Source: Pigoraptor vietnamica | Taxonomy: Eukaryota > Opisthokonta > Filasterea | Reading direction: 5' to 3' | DNA length: 41,471 nt | NCBI GenBank assembly: GCA_943704525.1 | Contig: CALSCQ010002227.1 | Coordinates: 1 to 41,471, forward strand | Position numbers and translations under genes: made by a program | The notes under the pieces: generated by a model | Told to the model about the DNA's origin: nothing | Seen by the model: only the letters and a program-made list of their open reading frames with translations | The model's database searches: none | Part shown: positions 19,532 through 28,978 of the stretch, one piece after another | Layout of the letters: every line of letters starts with the position of its first letter | How positions within the stretch are numbered: the first letter of the stretch is position 1

Positions 19532-20398
19532 ATGGCCACGTTTACGGTGACCTTGTGCGACGGGGAGTCTCGGCAGCCTCTCCCATGCGTGAACGGCCAC
19601 TATGTCGCTGTGCCGGGCAACTCGTTCGCCATCAAGGCCGAGTGTCCCACTGGGGATCGCCTGTGCGTGGACGACCCGCACGTCCGTGGCGGAGGCGGTT
19701 ACGGCGCGGTTGTGGCGGAGCTCGACGGCGTTTCTGTCGATGACGTGTATAATGGCCAGACGATGTGCGATGTCACGGGATGGTCGGTCCTCCTTACTGG
19801 GCTCAACGACGACAACACATTGCGCCCGTTCATGTTTGGGTTCCCGAAGTATGTTGACGATGCGCGTGCTTGCAACGCGAACCCGACGTCCGTGGGTTCG
19901 ATAACCGTGAGATTTCCCAAGTGTCGTCTCAAAGTCAGTGGGTGGCCGAAGTCGCAGGCCCCACAGTTTGAGGGCGTGCGGTTCGCGAAAAATGCGAAGA
20001 AGGACGTCGCGCGAATGGTGACCGTCGCCACCGGGCCGTGCGTGAGCGCGCACAATCGCGCGAGTTGGACCCGTGACCGGCCGAGTGCAACTGAGAAAGT
20101 GGTCACCGTGCGTTATGCGACGGCGGAGATGCTCGAGGCGAAGGGCATACTCGACCCGGAGAACAACCGCGAACACCGCAAGTATTTTCCCAACCGCGAT
20201 TTTGGAGCGGGTGCTGGCACGTGCACGCAACCGACGCCTCGTGCGCCCGTGCGAGTGAAGAGGGAGCGGCAGGACACTGAGGTGGCGCAGACGGAGACAG
20301 TGACGACGATTGACATGACGGACGCCAGTGGCGCAACGAAAATCACGGTCGTTGAGCGCAAGCGGAGGAGGACGGTTGCGGACGTAGAACTCGATTAA
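19532..20398 (+). CDS. Intronless nuclear protein, DUF7918-like domain
   Basis: An uninterrupted 288-residue frame. Visible elements are a beta-rich opening (MATFTVTLCDGESRQPL), then NGHYVAVPGNSFAIKAECPT, GGYGAVVAELDGVSV, LRPFMFGFPKY and a late VVTVRYATAEMLEAKGIL block. The pattern of a 'you-are-given' extracellular-like beta-sandwich (VDG...YVAVPGKEF...), an FKFG-like motif and a closing RYR-L--GI- strand recalls fungal DUF7918 proteins. This assignment is by memory of the pattern and is tentative. The C-terminus carries two basic clusters (VKRERQ, ERKRRRTV), which suggests nuclear import. The frame is one of only two single-exon genes in an intron-rich window. It might be a retrocopy or an acquired gene, or simply intronless. 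Molecular function is unknown. Confidence 0.75.
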   Translation: MATFTVTLCDGESRQPLPCVNGHYVAVPGNSFAIKAECPTGDRLCVDDPHVRGGGGYGAVVAELDGVSVDDVYNGQTMCDVTGWSVLLTGLNDDNTLRPFMFGFPKYVDDARACNANPTSVGSITVRFPKCRLKVSGWPKSQAPQFEGVRFAKNAKKDVARMVTVATGPCVSAHNRASWTRDRPSATEKVVTVRYATAEMLEAKGILDPENNREHRKYFPNRDFGAGAGTCTQPTPRAPVRVKRERQDTEVAQTETVTTIDMTDASGATKITVVERKRRRTVADVELD

Positions 20399-21966
20399 GA
20401 AGGGTGGTAATAATGATGCGCGCGACGGGTGACTGGAAGCGTTTCGTGGCGTTTTATTTATGAGAGTCGTGTCAGGGTGCGTGTGCGCCGGCGATGATTA
20501 ATATAGCGTCAAACGTTTCCCCCGCCCCCCCACCCCCCACCCCGGCCCCCGGCCCCCTCTCTCTAATATTTCAGCGTCAGTGTGTGCGCGATGGCGGCAA
20601 TTCCGTAGTACTTTGCCGTGCCTCGGCGGCGCGTACGGACATGAGCATTTACATGTCAGTGTTGTGCGGCTGCACTGGCACTGAGCCACCACGGGCGGTG
20701 GACTATTGACAGGGCGCTTAATTTTCAAATGTTGTCGTTTCCACCACTTTCAATGCATCCGCACACACAATCCGACCGGCTCACACAACCCATAGTTGCG
20801 GATGGCGACTGCGTTCATCGGGGGGCGGCCATTGCCGTCAGTTTGGGAGAACACTCGCCGCGGATCTGATGGTGAAGTGTAAGGGACGCGGCGGAGCTCT
20901 GTCGAGTCGGCTCTTGCTGTGAGCGCTGCTGCTGTAGCTTCTGTTGTACTGTGAGAAGTAGTCGCCGACTCCTTTTTATACCTTCGTCCACGAGCGATGG
21001 GACGGCTGTTGTGTGCGGCGCCGCCGCCAGCTCGAGACCGTCGTCCTTCCCCGGTGCCCACGCCCGGCCCCCACGATCTCCTCAAAACTGTTGCCGATGA
21101 CTGAACAAATCGGAAACGTCACTAAAGGGGCCTTCAAGTCGGTTAAGACTGAAAAAGTTCTGAGTGCCGGCAGTTCGGCGCCCTGAACGTACACTGCGTG
21201 GACAAGTATGGTCCGCGTGTTCAGTATAATACCCACCAGGGCGGCGCTCGGATGACACGAAAATGAAAAACTTGGTTCAAGAAGACAGAGCTACAACATA
21301 GCCTTAATGACAGACTCGCAAACGGTCTGACTCCGGGGCCGACAGGAGCGAAGTGAATTGAAATTTCATTTCTTCCATATGATTGTGGCCGGGTTGGGAG
21401 TGTCTTGGGAGTGCCCCGCACACTCGGAGGCACCCAAGAACACAAGAGAGTAGGACCGTAGAGAGCACAGTGCAACCCTGTGCCACGTCCCAGTGTGTTC
21501 GGTGCGATGCCGTTCTCCGAGGACACGGAATGGGCGTTCGACAGTGTGAGACCGGCGATAAATATAAACAGAATAATGCGTGCCGGTGCTCCCAATACAA
21601 ATGCGGGGGCAATGTACCGACCGACGGAAAATCTAAATTTAAAAAGACTTTCCAAAACAGGCGACTAAGTTAAATCTAAATATATCGCGCATTCTGATTG
21701 GACCATCAGATCGGCCGTGGTAACCTGAAGCCGCAGCCGCAACCTTAGCATTCAGCATGATGAGGCCGTGGCACAGGCAAAGTCACAGCACTTCTTACAC
21801 ATATGCACACACACACATACGCACACAAAACGCAATACCGCAATCCATCCATCTGTGCACGCTAAATCTCCCTACAAAAGGACGAAAAGGGCCTGACGCA
21901 CGTCGCAGCAGAATTTCATTCTCATCGGCCGTGCCGGCGTCTGTGCACCTTGACGCTCTTCCACTG
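20399..21966. other. Intergenic region upstream of the ferric reductase/NOX gene
   Basis: About 1.57 kb without a recognisable gene. It contains a C-rich, G-quadruplex-prone tract (20519-20556), a short AT-rich stretch around 21640-21690, and a reverse CCAAT box (ATTGG) near 21698 that could belong to the promoter of the gene starting at 21967. Open frames on both strands here have no family-like motifs. Confidence 0.55.
20519..20556 (-). promoter_or_regulatory. G-quadruplex-prone tract
   Basis: The plus strand is almost pure C in runs of three to six separated by one or two other bases. The minus strand therefore has at least six G-runs of three or more with very short loops, which satisfies the classic G-quadruplex pattern. 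It sits just past the stop codon of the DUF7918-like gene, in its 3' flank. Any function is unproven. Confidence 0.8.
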
Positions 21967-24162
21967 ATGTCAACGCACCTCGAACCCGCGACGCTTCCCG
22001 TTGGCCTTGAGGCCATCGAGGTGGCCGAAAAAGCACCCGCAAGTGGCAACGTGCGATCCAGCGGCGTTTCGGGCACGTCCGACATGCCTATCAAGGTCGC
22101 GCCCGCCGCCGCGGGTGCCGCCGCGCCGGCGCCTCCGCAGAAAAGGATCACAGCGCCGAGCTCGGTTGTTATCTCCGCTTCCGCAACAACGTGCGGCGGG
22201 GCCTTATGTGGCCGTACCTGACCGTATCGCTGCTCGGACCCACGCTGAGCGCGTACATCATCGACATCAACATTCTTGAGCTGATTGTCTGCGGCGGCTA
22301 TGGTGTCTGTGAGTATCCGGCACCGGAGAGTTTGTGTGTGTGTGTGTGTGTGTGTTCTGGGGGTGTGTGTGTGTGTGTGGTGTGTGTGTGTGTGTTGTGA
22401 GAGTGAGTGAGTGAGGCTTGGCTCTGCTTCCCGGCTTACGAACATTATCCGGACACATTGAATTGCGGCGTACTAACAAAGCGAACCTCTGTTCCCCGCA
22501 GTGATCGGCCTCGTGCTTCCGTTCACGCTCGGCATCCTCGTGTCCCTTTGCATTCTGTGCATCATCATCCCCCGCGCCAACATCCTCACTTACCTCACGG
22601 GCGTCTCCTTCGAGCGCATGGTGGGTACGATACAGTTTCTGTCACTTGCTGTCTTCTTAGCGTCGTTGTGGTGCATTGTGTGTTACCCGCATTGCTTGAG
22701 CCGTGCGGTTCATTTGGAATGGTTTGGTTTCACTAAGCGCGTTTGTGTGTGCCTCGCAGGTCAAGTACCACCGGTGGATGGGCTACTTCATGATTTGCCC
22801 TCTTCTCCTCCACGCTTTCGACGAGAAAGTCACGACAGAGTGGGACAAGGACGACACGAACTTCTACGGCACCATTGCGCTTATCATTTACGGCGCGCTG
22901 GTCGTGACGACGCTCGAGTTTATCCGCCGCCGGTTCTTCGAAGTCTTCTACTTCAGCCACATTATTGCGCTCGCGTTCATCATCGTCGCGACGATGCACG
23001 AGTGAGTGGCCGCACTTGTTGGCCTGCGTCACGATGTCGGTGGCTGCGCAGCTCCCCCCCCCCCCTTCCCCTCTGGGCATTTCTTCTCTTGTTTCAGTCG
23101 TTTTTATTCACACGCCGCTTGTCGCTCGCAGGGCTATCAACATTGCCGTGTGCGTCCCCGGCATTCTCCAGTACGTCGTCGATCGCGTCATCCGTCGCAT
23201 GCGCAGCAGCAAGACATTCAAGGCCTCGGGAGCCGCCACGCCTGGCTTCTCCTTTGTCCTCGAGGTCCCCAACACGGTCGATGGGCCCTTCCCGCGCGGT
23301 TTTGAGGCCGGCCAGTTCGCCTTTGTGCGCGTGCCCTCCGTCAGCAAGACACAGTGGCATCCGATTTCGGTGGCCTCTGCGCCGACCGATCCCGTCGTGC
23401 GCTTCTACGTCCGCGTCCAGGGCGCGTCGTCGTGGACGGCGAACGTGCGGAAGGTCCTTGGGGGCTCTGACATCGACGTACCCCTCGGCGAGGTCGAGAT
23501 GAAGAAGATGGATGCGGCCGAGCGCGGCGGCGTGCCGACTTCGGTCCCGATTGATGTCAACATTGACGGACCATACGGCAGCCTCTCGGTGCGACCTGAG
23601 GACTACGATGCTGTCGTTATCGTCGCCGGCGGCAGCGGCGTGACCCCGATGTTTTCCGTGCTGCATGATTTCTACCTGCGCGCGAAGGAGGCTCAAAGCG
23701 TGGGCCGGGTCAAGTCGGTCGTATTTTGCTGGGTCGTCCGCGAGCCGCATTGCGTCGGCTGGTTTGAAGGTGCGTTCAGTTTCTTGTGTCGGTGAAGTTG
23801 GGTCAGAGTCTTCGATGGCATGCTCACATTTCTCTCGGCCGGTTCGAATTGCAGATGAGCTGCGCCAAATATCATCGGCGGGCAACGTGAATGGGACCAA
23901 CTTCCAAGTACGTCTCTACTCCACGTGGCGGAACGAGACCGACATCGCCAATGTGTGTTCGGCGACCGGTCTCAATGTTCAGCACGGCAGACCGGACGCA
24001 CGTGCTGTCTTTAGCGAACTCTCCAGCCAGGACAGTGTGAGCCGCGTGGCCGTGTTGGCGTGCGGTCCGGTTGGCATGGTGGACAAGGTCAAGCTGGACT
24101 CGATCCGCGCGACGAGCTCGAAGACGACCTACCACTTCCACCAGGAGACGTATTCGTTTTAA
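21967..24162 (+). CDS. Ferric reductase / NADPH oxidase-family flavocytochrome b
   Basis: Traced exons: 21967-22042 (end uncertain), 22141-22308, 22502-22620, 22760-23001, 23132-23769 and 23855-24162, about 516 residues. Transmembrane segments include WPYLTVSLLGPTLSAY and LPFTLGILVSLCILCIII. Helix YHRWMGYFMICPLLLHAF holds two haem histidines spaced H-X13-H, and SHIIALAFIIVATMH holds H-X12-H, so both haem pairs are intact. The cytosolic half has the FAD motif HPISVASAP, IDGPYG, the nucleotide-binding IVAGGSGVTPMFSVL and CGPVGMVDKV, and ends in an aromatic ...HFHQETYSF typical of NOX enzymes. It should move electrons from NADPH across a membrane to oxygen or ferric iron. No EF-hands are seen. 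Exon 1 (MSTHLEPATLPV...) is supported only by frame and a CAG acceptor at 22140, so the N-terminus is the weakest part. Confidence 0.87.
22332..22398 (+). repeat. Intronic (GT)n
   Basis: GT/GTGTG repeats interrupted by a G-run lie in the second intron of the flavocytochrome gene, downstream of a GTGAGT donor at 22309. This matches the sense-strand GT enrichment of introns across the window. Confidence 0.9.
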
Positions 24163-25452
24163 GTCGGAGCTTTTGAAATTTGCGTGTGCGTTTTGGCGAT
24201 CGAAATGAAAGGCTTTTGCGTGAACATCGTCCAGACATGTTGCTAGGATACAAAGGTCCAAACAATCCGAGAACTCGCTTACGTGAGTGTATCAAATATT
24301 CGTAGACGTCATCGCTATTTCGACCAATGGGCGCTTTTCGTTTGTCGCGAGATCTCTTTTTGTCACCTCATTGGTTGAAATTGGGCGAAATGGATCAGTT
24401 CCACCAATGGGAACGCAGCTGACGAAACGAACCGATGACGCACTCGTGTTCTGCGCACAAAAATAAATTTTTTATGTATGAAAAATGTATGGGATAAGCG
24501 GGTTGAAATAAGTGAAAACAGATAACATCCAAAACAAGACGTTGAAATTTCCCACGGAATAATAAATTTTCTTAGTTATCAAAAATGTATCTCGATGCTT
24601 CTGGAAAATAAATCTCAGAACCCCCCCATTGTTCTCCATACACATCTCATACTGATTAGACTTCCATACTGAGCCCATAGTAAATGGGTGCATGGGTGGG
24701 TGGGACTGCGGTTTTTGGGTGTGGTGTGTCGTCACCAGCGTGTGCGTGTGTGTGTGAGCGTCCCGAGCGGCCGGGGCATTGTATGCGTGCTTCTCTCACG
24801 CTCTCTGCGTGCGGTGGGAGAGATGCCGTGTCAGCAGCCACACGTGTGACGTCGTCGCTATTATATTCAGGGAACAGGGCATCGAATCTTCGCACACAAA
24901 GACTCCTTGCGCGGACGCTTGCTCCGGGAGCTCGCCGTCTCGCTTTTGCGCTCGTCTATCTTCAGAGCAACTCTTCCTCGGTTGTGCAGCGACAGTAAAA
25001 GGGACCGTTGGACGACCACCACCTTCGCGTGTGTGTCCTTCTCCCTGTCTGCGGCACGTCCCCCAAGCGTCCTCTCCAACGCAGCCGAGCGCGCCTCGCC
25101 TGCGAGTATATTACAGCGTGTGCACGAGCACCCGACAAGCGTCGAGGTCTTCTCTCCGAGCCCGCACCCCATCTGCCGAGGGCAGACACGACTGAATTTC
25201 CAATGGTTGAACCAGCAAGCACCGCCACCCGCCACCCAGCCTGCATCGTTCTCCCCGTCGGCTTCGACGTTCCCGGCCAGAGCGCCTCGTTAATGCCAAC
25301 TTAAGGGGCGCCCGGTTCCCCTCGACACTTCACGCTCGGTCGCGTGTTGTTTTGCTGCCGAGTGCCCAATGGTTGCCTGCGCGCTCGAACGCCCGACCGC
25401 CTCCTCGCTCCACATCGACTCCTACTCTACCGTCCTCCAACCTTGAACGAGA
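24163..25452. other. Intergenic region upstream of GABA aminotransferase, with CCAAT cluster and AT-rich island
   Basis: About 1.29 kb between two plus-strand genes. It holds four CCAAT/ATTGG elements at 24324, 24370, 24380 and 24404, then an AT-rich island (about 24460-24625), then GC-rich 5' flank of the aminotransferase gene. No coding exon with family motifs was recognised. A CRE-like TGACGTCG lies near 24848. Confidence 0.55.
24324..24408. promoter_or_regulatory. Cluster of CCAAT boxes
   Basis: CCAAT occurs at 24324-24328 and 24404-24408 on the plus strand. ATTGG (CCAAT on the minus strand) occurs at 24370-24374 and 24380-24384. Four NF-Y-type elements in 85 bp is dense for this GC-rich DNA. 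The nearest annotated start codon is about 1 kb downstream, so an unannotated transcript or a distal element is possible. Confidence 0.5.
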
Positions 25453-27359
25453 ATGATGCGCGCCGGCGCTTACAAGTGCCGCGCGGCCGTCGCGTCGGCC
25501 TCGAAGGGTGAGTTTATATTCGTACGTGGGAGACTTCGTTGTGTGTAACGTGTCATACAGCTAAGTAGCTGACTGCGACCTCCTTATCCCCTGCGCAGCC
25601 GTGACCATGGCCGCGCGCGCTCACACGCAGCCCATTGGTCGCCCCTCGAAGCTCGCTGAGCTCGGCCTCAAGAACATTACGCCGGGCATCAGCCGCCTCA
25701 GCAACCTTGTGCTCACGTCGGGCAAGGGCAGCTGGGTGACCACGGACCAGGGCCAGAAGATTCTCGACTTCACCAGCGGCATTGGAGTCACCAACACCGG
25801 TGGGTGTGTTTGTCTTTGCGTGCGCGGGGCTTTTTTTTTGCGGTGCATGTTACACCAGTAACAAAAGGGAGTGGTGAATGTGATTGTTTTTTCGTACTTG
25901 CTCACATTTCACCCCTCTGCCGCGCAGGACACTGCCACCCTCGCATCGTGGAGGCGGCGCAGCGTCAGGTCGCCTCGCTCATTCACGGCCAGTGCAGCCT
26001 GGCCTTCCACGACCAGATGATTATCCTCACCGAAAAGCTCCTCGAGGTCGTTCCCAAGGGACTCGGTGCGTATTTCAGTTCACTCGTTTGCACACACGCA
26101 CAACGCGGACACTCGTCTAACGGGCTTGTTTTGGCGCGTGCAGACTCGTTCTACTTCTGGAACTCTGGCGCCGAGGCCGTCGAGGCGGCCATGAAGACGG
26201 CACGCATTGCGACGGGCAAGCAGAACGTGATTGTGTTCCAGGGATCGTACCACGGCCGCACTGTCGGTGGGTTTTCTCGCGCGCGTGTCGCCTACCGCAC
26301 TCGCCATCGTTCACATCCTATTTACTCGCACAACATCCTCTTTCACTCGCACACACACTCGCACACACATCCTCTTCACTCTAATGCACACGTCCGATAT
26401 CTTTGCGAGTGTTCGCTAACCCGGCCACCCTCCGCGCAGGCACCATGGCCATGACCACCTCGAAGACGATTTACCGCTCTCGCTTTGGGCCCCTCATGCC
26501 CGGCGTCTACGTCTCGCCGTACCCGTACGCGCGCCAGCTTCCCGACTCTCTCCCGCGCTCGCAGCTGAGCGACTACTGCGTCGAGCAGTTTGAGCTCCTT
26601 CTGCACCAGCAGAGCGCCCCGGAGGAAACGGCGTGCGCCGTGATTGAGCCCGTCCTCGGCGAGGGCGGCTACGTCGACCCGCCGGCCGACTTCATCCCGC
26701 GCATCAAGAAGATTTGCGAGAAGCACAACATTCTGCTCGTGTGCGACGAGGTCCAGTCGGGCTTTGGACGCACGGGCAACATGTTTGCGGTCGAGCACTT
26801 CAACGTCGTCCCCGACATTCTCATCATGGCCAAGGGACTCGCGTCGGGCTTTCCCCTCTCCGGCATTGTCACGCGCAAGGACATCATGTCGAAGACGCCC
26901 CCGGGCGGCCAGGGCGGCACGTACGCCGGCAACCCGGTCTCGTGCGCCGCGGCCGTTGCGACGCTCGACGTGTTCAAGGAGGAGCGCCTTCTCGACAACG
27001 CGCGCGCGCGCAGCCGCCAGCTGCGCGACGGCCTCGCGAAGATTCGCCACCGCTACCCGATTGCCGAGATTCGCGGCCTCGGGCTGATGGTCGGGATCGA
27101 GTTTGAGCGCCATTGCGCCAAGGGCAGCGCGAACGAGGTGTCTGCGCAGTGCCTCGCCGGCGGCATGATGGCCATGCCGACGAGCGTGTTTGAGGTCATG
27201 CGCCTCATTCCCCCGCTCACCGTCACGGCAGAGGAGATCAAGCTCAGCCTCGGCATTCTCGAGGGTGCGCTCGAGCGCGTCTTTGGCGGCGGGCGCCTCC
27301 GCAACCGCGAGGACGACGAGGTCCCCCGCGCGGCTGAGGCTGTTGCCGGGACCCGCTAA
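25453..27359 (+). CDS. 4-aminobutyrate aminotransferase-like class III PLP enzyme, probably mitochondrial
   Basis: Five exons: 25453-25507, 25599-25799, 25928-26065, 26144-26266 and 26440-27359, 478 residues. Every intron is phase 1 with a GTGAGT, GTGGGT or GTGCGT donor and a CAG acceptor. The N-terminus (MMRAGAYKCRAAVASASKA) is basic and free of acidic residues, as in mitochondrial presequences. Class III aminotransferase landmarks follow in order: GIGVTNTGHCHPRI, FYFWNSGAEAVEAAMK, QGSYHGRTVG, LLVCDEVQSGFGRTG, PDILIMAKGLASGFPLSG (PLP lysine in MAKG), and GTYAGNPVSCAAAVATLDV. The overall pattern is closer to bacterial-type GabT than to animal ABAT. Expected reaction: transfer of the GABA amino group to 2-oxoglutarate. 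Substrate could instead be a related omega-amino acid or alanine-glyoxylate. Confidence 0.9.
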
Positions 27360-28978
27360 GGGGCGGTCGTTTTCCGGCGGTTCGCGTTCGAACGCTGGTG
27401 TCGTGCGTTCGGATCGAGTCGTCTGCGGCGCGAATGGGCGCGTGTGCGTGAGGTTGTGCTGGTCGTGCGAGCGTGCGTGATTTCGTGGAGCTTTTCGTTC
27501 AAGGACTTCGGCGCGAGCGAGCGGCGCACACCAAGACTGGTGGTGTGTGGCCACGTGACGTCGTCTGGAGCCGGAAATATGACGTACGACACCGCGTGTC
27601 TACGAGCGGTGGTGCGTCGCGGCCGTCGTCGGTCGTTGCTCGGCGTGCGTTTCGAGGAGCCTGCGTGCGACGGGACTCAACGTTCCCTGTGTCGCGGGCT
27701 TTTCGTGAGTGCGGCGAGTGCGGCAGTCGGCGCCGTTCTTCTCACCTTCTTTCCTCGCGGAGGGGTGGAGTTAAAGAGATTGCTGGGACATGCGTCAGGG
27801 GAGTGCCGTGTCCGTTTTCTTCGGGATGCTTCGGCAACCGTCCTGCGCTTCGGTTTCGGTCTCGTCGGAGCGGCGATGGGGGCGTGTGGAGGGTAGTGCG
27901 TGCGTGCGTGCAGCACGCGTTCACACCTTTCGCGTCCTCGTCGTTGCTCCTTGATGGTCCGTTTTGGCGCTTTAAAGGGCGGTCCGCTCTTGGAGAGGAC
28001 ATGGCGATGGAATATCGGATGCAGCGCGCGCTTCGCCGGCTGCCGTCTTGTCGGTCGACTGCGCGAGTCTTAAACGCCTCGAGTAGTTCGGCTTTTTTTT
28101 GGGATGCTTTCGTTTTACGTTTTACGTTCGGAAATCGGAAAAAAAAAAACAACATGGAAAAAAAAAAGTACGCCTTTGGCTTATGGTCGGCGTCGCGTTG
28201 TCGGGATCGTTTTTGCGGACGCGTGGCGTGCTCTGGCTGCTGCGGGGACGCCGCCGAGTGCCCAATGCGCTGCCTTCTCTTCGTGTTCCTCGTACTGCAC
28301 GGTCTTTGTCCGCCCAGCGTCGCGAGTGCGCGGAGACGGCGATGCGCTTCGTGCGCGTTGCTGTCTCGTGTGCGCTGCGATGGCGGAGCGTGATCGGGCG
28401 TCGAGTGGCTGCGACGAGCGGGCGGCGCGGGCGTTTGGTGGCGTTTTCTGCGGCTTGGCCTAGTGGCCGCCGCGCGTGTGCGAATCTGCGTCCCTGTGCC
28501 GTGCGAGCGGGAACCGGCGAGCGTGCGCAAGATTTTCTCTCCCTTTGTCCCCCTCTTCTCTACAACCCTCCGTTGCGAGGAATGGCCGTTTGGCGGGCGT
28601 TCGATGTTGTCGACGTTTGTGTTTTCGTCGCCTCCGTTGACGCGCGTCTCGTGGGGCATCCACGCGTTTGGTGTCGCCCCTCGTCAGGCCGTTGTCCTTC
28701 TACTATTATCGCAAGAAAAAATCTGTAAAAAAAAAGCGCTGCGCGTTTTGTGTGCGTGGAAAAAAGCCGCTGCGTTATCGGCGTGGCGGCACGTTGTGGT
28801 CGGTGGATTTGTTGCTGGCATTAAAGCTGACTTTGACGAAATGTCGTACTGCGTCCAAGTCGTAGTTTGGTGGCCCATTCAGCTGTGTCTCTCCATGTGC
28901 GCAATGTGCATCATATGCGCGGTACAAACTCACAGTAGGCAGTGTATTGAGTGCCCACACAAAGCAACGGGTCCCCTC
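27360..28978. other. 1.6-kb interval without a recognised gene; possible long 3' UTR or noncoding transcript
   Basis: It lies between the stop codons of the convergent GABA aminotransferase (+) and alpha-mannosidase (-) genes. The plus strand is G/T-rich with T9, A10, A8-A9 homopolymers near 28094, 28140, 28158 and 28730, a composition like introns and UTRs of plus-strand genes here. Long open frames on both strands (up to 306 codons) show arginine-rich, motif-free translations and look like products of high GC. I recognise no tRNA, rRNA, snRNA or transposon. Confidence 0.5.

Noticed and set aside
26376-27554. 392-codon open frame on the minus strand
   Set aside because: Antisense to the last exon of the GABA aminotransferase. 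Composition-driven and motif-free.
27473-28393. 306-codon plus-strand and 305-codon minus-strand (27742-28659) open frames
   Set aside because: Translations are Arg/Ser/Cys-rich without domain patterns, cross homopolymer runs and overlap each other on opposite strands.
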